From Kuschelorhynchus macadamiae (Eukaryota; Arthropoda; Insecta; Coleoptera; Curculionidae), in the NCBI GenBank assembly GCA_030620095.1, contig JAUTXW010000068.1, forward strand, positions 1 to 64,000: DNA of 64,000 nt, given 5' to 3'. The notes under the pieces are model-generated. The model saw only the letters and a program-made list of their open reading frames with translations. It searched no databases and was not told the origin of the DNA. Shown piece after piece: positions 51,206 through 60,478 of this stretch. The position numbers and the translations under genes are program-made. Each line of letters starts with the position of its first letter. The first letter of the stretch is position 1.

Positions 51206-51529
51206 ATGGATTTAAAACAAATAAACTCTGCTTGCCTTGCAGAAGTGGAGTTAGATGAGAGAAAACCTATCACGAAATTAAGAGAATTTCCAATCGATCA
51301 GCCCCAAAGGATTCTTAGCGCAAAAGCGGTGGTAAGCAGATTTGGGGCCTGCATCCTACTCGAGCTAGAGGAAAGCGTCGTCTTCCTGCCAAAAAGGGTG
51401 ACCGAGGCATTTGAACCATATCTAGACAACTTCACTGAAGGGAAGTACGCTCTCATTTTCAAAGGGGAGAAGGACGTGGGGCAGCCTAATCCTCTTTTAC
51501 AGTTTGAAATTATAGAATACAAGGAGTAG
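51206..51529 (+). CDS. Small Polinton protein of unknown function, 107 aa
   Basis: Starts at the ATG just after the splice acceptor. It reads as a compact beta-rich domain: ILSAKAVVSRFGACILLELE, VFLPKRVTEAF, KYALIFKGEKDVGQPNPLLQ. It could be an OB-fold or similar small nucleic-acid-binding domain, but this is inference. A damaged second copy lies at 51964-52240, so the gene was duplicated in tandem. It precedes the polymerase gene, which would suit a replication accessory role. Confidence 0.6.
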   Translation: MDLKQINSACLAEVELDERKPITKLREFPIDQPQRILSAKAVVSRFGACILLELEESVVFLPKRVTEAFEPYLDNFTEGKYALIFKGEKDVGQPNPLLQFEIIEYKE

Positions 51530-51556
51530 AAGAACAGTAAAAGCGAGAGAGAGAAG

Positions 51557-51761
51557 GTGAGTGTTTTAATTAATAAATCATTCAATAGCCAAAAATGATC
51601 AAAAAATTATTACTTTTTTCAAAAACAGCTTTTCTACTCTTTTTTCCTTATCCAAATTCGATTGGCACTGTTTTAATTCACCACCTGGTTAATTAAATTT
51701 GATATGTTGTTTTTTAAATTAAAAATTTTTCTTTATGACTTGACAATAAAGATAAACCTAA

Positions 51762-51816
<55 letters not shown>

Positions 51817-51963
51817 TCTCACATAGGCAAAAATGATCAAAAAAAAAAACTATTTATTTGAATATGTTTAAAAAAAGATGTTAATATTACCATTATTATT
51901 ACCACCTCCATAAATTTATTATTTTTGATAATTTAATAATAATATTATTTTTATTATTTTCAG
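51557..51963 (+). other. Candidate second intron containing a transposed gene fragment
   Basis: Donor GAAG|GTGAGTG at 51557 and acceptor TTTTCAG at 51963. The stretch includes a roughly 150 bp copy of part of the coiled-coil gene (51622-51770 versus 57330-57490) and a TA run at 51765-51808. Confidence 0.4.
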
Positions 51964-52240
51964 AACACCTGTGTAACATAAAAAGAAATCAATTCCGTTT
52001 GTCTTGCAGAAGTGGAGTTAGATGAGAGAAAAACTATTACCAAATTAAAGGAATTTCCTATCAATCAACCTCAAAAGATTCTCAGCGCAAAAGCGGTGGT
52101 GAGCAGATTTGGGAACCTGTATCCTACTCGAGCTAGAAGAAAGCATCGTGTTCCTACCGAAAAGGGTGACGGAGACATTTGAACCATACCTAGACCACTT
52201 CACTGAAGGGGAAGTACGCTCTTATTTTTAAAGGGTAAGC
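51964..52240 (+). pseudogene. Degenerate duplicate of the 107-aa gene
   Basis: Closely matches 51206-51500 (for example GCAGAAGTGGAGTTAGATGA) but lacks a start codon and carries small insertions that shift the frame after SRFG and near the end. It stops within KG. The duplication appears recent. Confidence 0.75.
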
Positions 52241-52402
52241 TTCAAATTTATTTTCTTTTTACGTGTGGAAAAACCAAATAATAATAATAAGTGGAAGCTT
52301 CACTTTTTCTATATATATTTTTTTTATGTTCGTTAGAACCTTCTAAGTTTGAAATAAAATAAGACAAAGTGAATTTTTGAAAATTTCAAAAAAAAAAAAA
52401 AA

Positions 52403-55400
52403 ATGTTTGCCGCAGATGTGATTAATAAATCAAATAATTTAGTTAGGACGTTTCATAAAATTAAAAATATTTATTTTGATAAAATATCATTAAGAGATGT
52501 AGAAATTTGGATAAAAAGAATTCAGAAAAAAATTATTTCTTGCAATAAAGTTTTACGTAAAGGGCCTTTGCATACTGGTACCAAACGGCGAATCCAAACA
52601 ATTTTAGGACATCTTAAAACAATAAAAAAAACAATTCTAAACACACATGTGGGGTCGGGGGTCGGAGTAAAAAATATTAAAATTAAAAACAGAATCGTGT
52701 GGGAGAATGTAATTTCTTGTTTTGAAGGGAGGGTAAGAACTGGTGTTATAATTAATTTGTTGCACAAAGATGTAAATGAATTTTTAAATGATTGTTTTAT
52801 TTTATTTAAAAAAAAATTAAGAAAATATTAAAAAACAATTCCGATACTGAAAGTAAATGCAACCTTTTGTGGGGAATTTATTAAAAAATCTGAGCACACA
52901 ACTGTTAGCGATATAAAATATTTTAATACTAAAAATGCAATAATTGATGTGAGTATAGATTTACAAAGTTGGTTTTTTGAAAATGTTTGTGATATAATCC
53001 TAAATAAATTATCTGAATTTCAAGAACGTGATTCTGGGTTTGCTTTACATAGAATAATTAATTTGGAAATAAATATTAATAAACTAGAAATGGGTAATGG
53101 CTCGTCTTATATTAGGCTACCGCAATACATTTTGAAGAAAAAAGCTTGCATTAATGTAAAAAATAATGATCAGGCATGTTTTTACTGGTCTATTATAAGC
53201 GCTCTTTTCCCTGCTCATACTAATCAAGAACACCCTTCTTCATATCCATATTACAAAACAGTTTTAATTACGGAGAATTTACAATCGCCAATGACATTAA
53301 ACGGAATAACAAAATTCGAGAAAGTCAACCAGATTTCAATTAACGTATACGCTTTGGAACTGGATAATAAAGCAGGCTATGTCGTGGTTCCAGCTCGGTT
53401 AACTAAAGAAAAATTACTTAGGCATGTTAATTTGCTACTAATTCAAGACAAATATTACCCAAAATTAAATGATTATGAAGCTTTACCTGCAGATTTGCAA
53501 ATTAATGCCTCTGAAATCAAATACCATTATTGTTGGATTAAAAACCTTTCTGCTCTCGTTTCTGCACAGCTTAATAAAAATACCAGAAAAAAGTATATTT
53601 GTGATAGGTGCCTAAATTATTTTTCTTCTCAAGAACGATTAAATGAACATGAGTCATTATGTGCAAAATTAAATGCATACAAAATGTCCTTTCCTAAGTA
53701 CGAATTTGTTCAGTTTAAAAATTACACTTATAAACAAAGAAACCCTTTTATAATTTATGCAGATTTTGAAAGTATGCTAAAACCAATTTACTCTGAAATA
53801 AGCAAAAATATGAGAAAATATCAAAAGCATATAGCATACAGTGCGGGATTTTATCTTAAATGTTCATATGATGATTCATTTTCACATTTTAAAAGTTATC
53901 GAGGAAGGGACTGCATGAAGTGGTTTGTTAATGAAATGCTAAACTTGTCTGATATAATTCATTCAAAAATAAAAACAATTAATCCAATGACAGAAAAGCC
54001 TAAACTATGTTATGCGAAACAGTGTCATATATGTGAAAAATCGTTTAAAGTAAATGACGAAATAGTAAGAGATCATGATCATTTTACATCTCTTTTCAGG
54101 GGGTTTGCTCATAAAGATTGTAATCTAAATTTTAAGAAATTGTTTGTGGTACCTGTGGTTTTCCATAACTTATCTGGATATGATAGCCACTTTATAGTTA
54201 AACATCTTGCTATGGAAGGTAATGTTAGTGTTCTCCCTTGTAACAAAGAAAAATTTATTTCCTTTACTCATTTTGTTAGTAAAAATAATATTAAATTTAG
54301 GTATATTGATTCATTAAGGTTTATGGGAGAATCATTGGATAATTTAATGGCTACCATGGAAACAGATGATTTTAAAATATTAAGATCTGAATTTTTTTAT
54401 TTAGATGAGGAAAAATTTAAGTTATTAACGCGAAAGGGGGTCTTCTGTTACGATTATATTGATGATTTGAAAAAAATGGATGAAACATCTCTTCCCTCCA
54501 TTCAGAATTTTCATAATAAATTAGAGGGTATAGATATTAACAAAGAACAATATTTACATGCTCAAAACATTTGGAATAAATTTAATATTCAAAATCTGGG
54601 GGAATATTCGGACTTGTATTTAAAAACAGACATATTAGGACTGGCTGATATTTTTGAAAAATTTAGAAACAGCTGTATGGCATCACATGTGTTAGATCCG
54701 GCATGGTATCATACTATGCCCCAATATACTGGGATTGCATGCAAAAATATACAGGGTGCAAGTTGCAGCTGTTGCGTGATATTGATCAAATTATGTTTAT
54801 AGAAGAAGGAATACGTGGCGGCATTTCTACATGCATTAATCGTTATTCAGAATCAAATAATAAATATATGGAGAATTATGATCCTAACAAACCTTCTAAA
54901 TATCTTCTTTATCTTGACGTTAATAATCTCTATGGTAGGGCGATGACCGAACCTTTACCTCATAAAAATTTTGAGTGGGTAGATGATTTTAAAAATTTTG
55001 ATGTTATGTTAATTCCAGATGATTCATCCATTGGGTACATATTACAAGTAGATTTAATATATCCTAACAATATTCATGATTTGCATAAGGATTTTCCATT
55101 TTGCTCTGAACATCGAATACCTCCACATTCTAAATTATCAAAACTGATGACAACTCTATATAATAAAGAAAAATATATTTTACATTATCGCACGTTAAAA
55201 CAAGCACTAACGAATGGGTTGGTTTTAAAGAAAATACATAAAGTAATGAAGTTTGAACAGTCGTGTTGGCTTAAGCCTTATATCGAATTAAATAATCGTT
55301 TACGAACTAATGCTACAACCACATTTGAAAAAAATTTATTTAAATTATACAATAACGCGGTATTTGGAAAAACTATGGAAAATATAAGAAAACACAGGAT

Positions 55401-56145
55401 AATAAAATTTGTTAAGTCATGGGGAGGTCGTTATGGGGCTAAAAATCTAATAGCTAGCCACAGATTTCTAAATCGAACAGTTCTTGATGATAATCTAATG
55501 ATTATCGAATTAAAGAAAACTGAATTAATATTTAACAAACCTTTATATATCGGAATGGCAATTCTAGATATTTCAAAATTATTTATGTACAGTTTCCACT
55601 ATGAGTACATGTTACCTAAAATGGGCATTGAACGTTGCAAGCTTATGTATACAGTTACAGATAGTTTTATTTACGAACTTAAATGTAATGACGTCTATGA
55701 AGAAGTTATAAAATCTGATTTAAATAAATTTGATACATCAGAATATCCCATTAATAATCCTTATAATATTCCATTAGTTAATAAAAAGATTCTGGGTCTC
55801 ATGAAAGATGAGACTTGTGGTAAAATTATTACTCATTTCGTTGGTTTAAGATCAAAAATGTATAGTTTTAAAATTCAAAATGAACAAAAAGTAGTTAAGA
55901 GAGCGAAGGGAACAAAATATAACATTGTGTCTAATAAATTAACTTTTAACGATTATTTAAATTGTTTGAAAAAAATTTACACAAATTTTATCGTAACTCA
56001 ACGTTCAATTCGTTCCTTCAACCATGAAGTTTTTAGCATAGAGCAGACAAAAATCGCTTTAAGTTCTCAAGATGACAAAAGACATTCCTTACCACACACT
56101 TTTGATACTCTCCCCTTCGGGCACTATAGCCTCAATGATGAATAA
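52403..56145 (+). pseudogene. Protein-primed DNA polymerase B (pPolB), broken
   Basis: About 1,248 codons from ATG 52403. An in-frame TAA at 52829 and a one-base loss near 54731 break it. Order: N-terminal region (WENVISCFEGRVRTGVIINL), SWFFENVCDIILNKLSEFQE, a C2H2-like finger (YICDRCLNYFSSQERLNEHE), Exo I YADFES, a CHICEKSF...VRDHDHFTSLFRGFAHKDCN metal-binding insert, Exo II HNLSGYDSHF, Exo III YLKTDILGLADIFE, polymerase motif A YLDVNNLYG, motif B YNNAVFGKTMEN and motif C. Motif C reads YTVTDS where the family has YTDTDS: valine (55654-55656) replaces a catalytic aspartate. The family copies linear genomes from a protein primer. This copy cannot polymerise. Confidence 0.9.
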
Positions 56146-56157
56146 AAAGTAATTCAA

Positions 56158-56184
56158 TTAATGTCTATTTTCTTTCTTTTATAG
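56158..56184 (+). other. Splice acceptor abutting a Polinton start codon
   Basis: A pyrimidine tract (TTTTCTTTCTTTTATAG) ends exactly before the ATG at 56185, as at 51206. No donor could be assigned with confidence. Confidence 0.5.
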
Positions 56185-56811
56185 ATGAAATCACTAAAAG
56201 ACCTTTGCATAAAATCGATTTGTGAAAGGATAACGAATGCTGCAGATTTTTTAACAGAATCCCCATTACCATGGACTCTAACCATAGAAATTTTTAAAAA
56301 GTTTCCTAAATATAAATGGGAATATATAAATAGAATAGCTTTAAATGATCAATCACGATATCTAAAATGTTTAGAATTTGTACATTGTCAAAAAACTATG
56401 TCACCTTCAGTGAGAAATGCAGTGCTCGCAACAAATGATTGGGGGAAAAATTTTGAGGAAGAAGATAAATACTGCTTGTGGGTAAATTATTATATTATAA
56501 AGAAATATAATTTATTTGTTTGTAAATCATGTCATGATACTATTAAAAATTTTCGAAAATATTTTAATAAACATATAAAAACGATTAGGGATCATTATCA
56601 TTACACCTGTGATACCGAAGAACTGGTAAGCGAGGTTTATCAAAATCGGCTTTATTGGTGTCAAAGTTGTTACAGTGAAGTATTATTCGAAATATTTGAT
56701 GAAGAGAGTTGTAATTTAAGACTTCACTCAACATCAGACCTCACAAAAAAAAATCGTTTTATAGGTCATTATGATAGCGATTCGGATATTGATCATTTTC
56801 AATTAGAATAA
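56185..56811 (+). CDS. Polinton zinc-ribbon protein, N-terminus like a SOCS/F-box
   Basis: 208 residues. The N-terminus, SLKDLCIKSICERI followed about 15 residues later by LPWTLTIEIFKKF, has the spacing of a SOCS box or F-box-like degradation adaptor motif. The C-terminal half has CKSCHDT (about residue 113) and CQSC (about 160), two CxxC pairs that could bind zinc, and an acidic end (DSDSDIDHFQLE). It directly follows the polymerase. The adaptor idea is inference from pattern only, and no full family match is claimed. Confidence 0.6.
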   Translation: MKSLKDLCIKSICERITNAADFLTESPLPWTLTIEIFKKFPKYKWEYINRIALNDQSRYLKCLEFVHCQKTMSPSVRNAVLATNDWGKNFEEEDKYCLWVNYYIIKKYNLFVCKSCHDTIKNFRKYFNKHIKTIRDHYHYTCDTEELVSEVYQNRLYWCQSCYSEVLFEIFDEESCNLRLHSTSDLTKKNRFIGHYDSDSDIDHFQLE

Positions 56812-57180
56812 AACTATAAATTAATATATAGGTGAAGCTTACCGCTTATTATTTTTTTAAGTTTGTTTATATAAAAAAATACATTTTTGTAATTTATATT
56901 TGTAACTATTGTTCTTCTCTCTCTCTCCTTGTATGTAAAGGATAGATTACGTTAATTTATATCATTAATATTGTATTTTAGTTAAGTTTATTTATCAAAT
57001 ATGCCATTTATGTAATGCAAATATTTGTTTTTACAATTCTCTCTCTCTCTTGTATCCATTTGTAATTTAAGGTTAGTAATAAATAAAATTCTTAAATGAT
57101 ATTTTTGTATGTTTTATTTCCTATTTTTAATTATTAGTCTTATAACTAGTAAAATAATGCTTCAAGCAAAAAAAAACAAA
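56812..57180. other. Convergent intergenic region
   Basis: Lies between the plus and minus blocks. It holds several AATAAA-like signals (near 57080) and two CT-rich runs (about 56915-56930 and 57040-57052). Probably transcript ends of both blocks. Confidence 0.5.
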
Positions 57181-57864
57181 TTATATTGAATCAGTCTGCA
57201 TCTGCGCCTGCACCTGCGTTTTTTGTTTTATTTTTCTGTTGTTTTTTCTACATGTAGTTAATCTCAATACATATTTATCTTTTTGTTCTTGAAGTAGTTC
57301 TTCTCGCTCCAAACACGCATTTAGGTTATCAAAAACAGCTTTTCTACTCTTTCTTTCTTTATCCAAATTCGACTGGCACTGTTTTAATTCACCATCATTT
57401 ATATAGATCTGATTAATTAAATTTGATATGTTGTTTTTTAATTCAAAAATTTCATCTTTATGATCTGATAATAAAGATAAACCTAAAATATTTTTTTCCT
57501 CACATTTTTGTTTTTGCTTTGTAATTGACAGTAATGCCGATTCTAGCTCAATATTTTCTCGTTTTGTTAAAACCAGACTTGTATAATTTACAGAATTAGT
57601 TAAGTTTGTGGTAATATTTTCGAATTCAATTATTTTTCCCATTAAAGTGTCTGTCATCTGCATTTCATTTTCATATAAATCCATATAATAGTCAACTTGT
57701 TTTGCACACTCTGTATACAAAGTTAAACTTGTATTATATAAAATTTCATAATCTTCCGGTAGAAAAGAAACATCATGTTTACACTGGTTAATATTTGTTG
57801 TACTGGGAATCACAAAGGTTATATGACTAACTAAAGCTAGCAAAATGTAATATTTACAAAACAT
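57181..57864 (-). CDS. Secreted coiled-coil protein of the Polinton
   Basis: 227 residues from ATG 57864. A signal peptide is likely (MFCKYYILLALVSHITFVIP). After a cysteine-containing segment, about residues 75-215 are rich in heptad-like E/K/L/I/N, typical of a coiled coil (for example LISDHKDEIFELKNNISNLI-type spacing). Sequons NTS, NIT, NLT, NYT and NIS are present. No membrane anchor at the C-terminus, which is basic and Q-rich. Part of this gene was copied to 51622-51770. A fibre or secreted oligomer is possible. Confidence 0.65.
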   Translation of the reverse strand: MFCKYYILLALVSHITFVIPSTTNINQCKHDVSFLPEDYEILYNTSLTLYTECAKQVDYYMDLYENEMQMTDTLMGKIIEFENITTNLTNSVNYTSLVLTKRENIELESALLSITKQKQKCEEKNILGLSLLSDHKDEIFELKNNISNLINQIYINDGELKQCQSNLDKERKSRKAVFDNLNACLEREELLQEQKDKYVLRLTTCRKNNRKIKQKTQVQAQMQTDSI

Positions 57865-57962
57865 TGCGCAATATAACCTATATTAAGTAAGGAAAGGTGC
57901 TACTCCAATGGGGTACTTATGTAGAATAAATAAAAACTAAATATTGTTTTATTATATAGCTT

Positions 57963-58742
57963 TTATTCAATATGATTTAATATGGTGTCTCTATAAAAAT
58001 ACATATATTCATTCAGAGCCTTAATTAATAATATATTTTTATTACATGCTCTATATAATAACTTAAACATTTCTTCTAATTTTGAGAATGAGTCACTGGA
58101 ATCATTCCAGGAATTTATAACATTTATTACATTATTGTAAAATGTACTAAAATCCAAACTTTCCAGTAAAGTTAGTTGCTGAGACAACAAATTTAAATTA
58201 GCGTGTATAATTTGGAGAATGTCTTCTTCACATAGATAGAAACTAACACCCAGTTTCGAAACTTCAAGCACCTTCACGTCACCATCTTCGTACGTCATTT
58301 GTGTCACTTTAACAAAATCACCACACGTAAAAGCCACACAATCTGAGGTTATTGATGGATTATTGAAAAAGTCACAAATTTTTTCTTGAAAGAGGTTTAT
58401 TAACATATTCCATTCACTACTGTTAAAGGATATTTTAGATGGATTATGAGGTTTAGAGAAAATAATCGCTGCACTAAACATTCTGGCAGGACTTAGACCA
58501 CACCCAATTTGAAATCCTCCCAACAGGTACGTTGTATGTAATAAGTAATGCTGTTCCGTATAAGCTGCAATTTCGAATTCCATTAGCCATTTATCTAACT
58601 GTTGATTATAATTCTCGATTGTGAAGTGTGTATTAGAGTCACAACTACCACTTTCCTCGTGCATGATTGTAATGTGTGTACCCCAGTGTACTTTACTCAC
58701 AATACTAATATTACTAATGGTGGCATCACCCTTTATGTTCAC
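57963..58742 (-). CDS. Polinton protein of unknown function, about 260 aa
   Basis: The frame is open from 58742 but opens with GTG; the first ATG is at 58664 (MHEESGSCDSNTHF), and a stop lies just upstream, so either the shorter start or an upstream exon is used. It contains a hydrophobic, glycine-rich stretch (HTTYLLGGFQIGCGLSPARM) and a helical C-terminal third. No motif identifies it. It lies 98 bp upstream of the coiled-coil gene (57864/57963) in the same direction. Confidence 0.6.
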   Translation of the reverse strand: MNIKGDATISNISIVSKVHWGTHITIMHEESGSCDSNTHFTIENYNQQLDKWLMEFEIAAYTEQHYLLHTTYLLGGFQIGCGLSPARMFSAAIIFSKPHNPSKISFNSSEWNMLINLFQEKICDFFNNPSITSDCVAFTCGDFVKVTQMTYEDGDVKVLEVSKLGVSFYLCEEDILQIIHANLNLLSQQLTLLESLDFSTFYNNVINVINSWNDSSDSFSKLEEMFKLLYRACNKNILLIKALNEYMYFYRDTILNHIE

Positions 58743-58821
58743 AACTTAGCTACACATGCGCATACTTTAACAATCTACAGATATCATGGGGATGAGGAGG
58801 AGGAAAATAGTGAATATGAGT

Positions 58822-59790
58822 TCACATAATGTGTTTATCGTCAATCCAACTGTTATGTGTTTTATCAAACCCTAACCATTTTACATACATTCTATTTCCT
58901 TTCTTCCGTAATACCTCCTCAATCAGATAAACTTCTGGCTGTTTAGTAGGCTGCAATTCATGTTCATAAAATCCTCCCTTAATGGGACGTCCCTGCATGT
59001 CTTCCAACAAATATGTAGTTGGACTTGTAATATTAATTTTTACTATTTTAAAAAGCTCAGTTGTCCAATTTGGAATATATCCCTTTTGAAATACATGTTT
59101 AAGTTTGCTTATTCGTACTATTTCACCCATTTTAAATTTTGGTTTAGAAAAAACCTTGATATTTCCATAAACAGTACTTAACAAGATCCTCTCATTCTTT
59201 TTGTTAACATATTTAGGTTTCATGCCAATAGTTCTATGTTTCGTATCGTTATATGTATCTGTAACTTGTTCCAACAAGTTTATCCACTTATGATTACCAT
59301 TTAATGTAAATAATTTAAATAATTTTTCCTTAATAGTGCGGATAACTCGTTCTGCAATTGAGGCTTTTAACTTACTAAATGTGCTGTAGTGATGTATTCC
59401 ATTTTTTTCCATTAATTTCTGAAAGTGTGTATTGTAGTATTCCTTTCCGTGATCTGAAACTAGTTTTTTTGGAACTCTATTTGAGCGTTTAAATATTGTC
59501 GCCATGGCTTTGGTAACATCTTGAGCGGACTTTGATTTTATAGGTTCTGTCCATAGATATTTTGAAAAACAATCGATTACAACCAAAATATACTTATATC
59601 CTTTATTTTCCTTTGAATATCGGTCAAATTGTGCAAGGTCAGTGGCAAAAGTATCATCTAAACCGTATTGTATAAATCTCCTTCGCCTAAATTTAGATAT
59701 AGCTGGTCTATGTAATTCTTTTACTACTTGTACTCTAGCTTCAGTAATTTTAGGTTTGGGTGACATATGTTTGCGCATTTTTGCTTTCAT
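58822..59790 (-). CDS. Polinton integrase with C-terminal chromodomain
   Basis: 322 residues, uninterrupted. Catalytic acids: D51 in FATDLAQF, D113 in LVSDHGKEYYN, E147 in SIAERVIRTIK. Between them IDCFSKYLWTEPIKSKSAQD fits the RVE fold. After an SH3-like part (KFKMGEIVRISK), residues about 287-322 (VYLIEEVLRKKGNRMYVKWL, WIDDKHIM) form a chromodomain that may direct insertion to modified chromatin. It would join element ends to host DNA, making 6 bp duplications as known for Polintons. All residues expected for activity are present. The N-terminal zinc HHCC is not obvious. Confidence 0.9.
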   Translation of the reverse strand: MKAKMRKHMSPKPKITEARVQVVKELHRPAISKFRRRRFIQYGLDDTFATDLAQFDRYSKENKGYKYILVVIDCFSKYLWTEPIKSKSAQDVTKAMATIFKRSNRVPKKLVSDHGKEYYNTHFQKLMEKNGIHHYSTFSKLKASIAERVIRTIKEKLFKLFTLNGNHKWINLLEQVTDTYNDTKHRTIGMKPKYVNKKNERILLSTVYGNIKVFSKPKFKMGEIVRISKLKHVFQKGYIPNWTTELFKIVKINITSPTTYLLEDMQGRPIKGGFYEHELQPTKQPEVYLIEEVLRKKGNRMYVKWLGFDKTHNSWIDDKHIM

Positions 59791-59866
59791 TTACGTTGTT
59801 TGTTATGTGCGATATCAAACTATAATGATCTTCTAATCATTAGACTCATGTTTTATTGACTATATT

Positions 59867-60436
59867 TTACCCAAAAATTTCCTTTTCAAGTATCTCTACA
59901 GAACTTTTTAACTCGAATAGCTTAGAGTCTATATCTCCTTTATTTTTACGAAGCTGTGCCATCACTGAATCAACAGCCAATCCTACCCCTGAGTCAACAT
60001 AATTCTTATTTGGTTTTGTATTTTCTAAATCTTTTATAGCTTTATTAAGCTGTGATATCGTTGATTCAACATGATTCATATTTATATTTGTATTTATTGA
60101 ATTTGATAATGTAGATAATTTAGAATCTAAATCTTGTATAGCTTTATTAAGCTGTGATATCGCTGATTCAACATAATTCTTATCTGAATGAAGTTTATTT
60201 GCTATGGACTCCTCAATATATTTCTTGTTTGATGCATCTAGCTGTTTTACTAAAGAATCAACATAATCTTTGTTTGCTGCATCTCTCATCTGTAAGGGTT
60301 TTTTAATATTACGTAATAATCTATTTTCGAAATCATAGTTATCATCACTGGTTATAATAAATGGGAAACTTGGACTTGGATGAATAATTTCAACCTGTTT
60401 TCTTTGCGGGTTCAGCGAACGACCAAACTTATTCAT
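59867..60436 (-). CDS. Fibre-like coiled-coil protein with phage-tail-fibre motif
   Basis: 189 residues. Near residue 50 it reads KPLQMRDAANKDYVDSLVKQ, matching the 'DAxNKxYVD' motif common in phage tail fibres. Then come repeated units: NYVESAISQLNKAIQDLDSK, NHVESTISQLNKAIKDLEN and KNYVDSGVGLAVDSVMAQL. The rest is heptad-like. It would form a trimeric or other coiled-coil stalk. It lies between integrase and the acidic protein, in the minus block. A virion spike is a reasonable inference. Confidence 0.7.
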   Translation of the reverse strand: MNKFGRSLNPQRKQVEIIHPSPSFPFIITSDDNYDFENRLLRNIKKPLQMRDAANKDYVDSLVKQLDASNKKYIEESIANKLHSDKNYVESAISQLNKAIQDLDSKLSTLSNSINTNINMNHVESTISQLNKAIKDLENTKPNKNYVDSGVGLAVDSVMAQLRKNKGDIDSKLFELKSSVEILEKEIFG

Positions 60437-60478
60437 GGTAAAACTACTTCTGAGTGTAAAAATGCTCTTTAACCTAAT

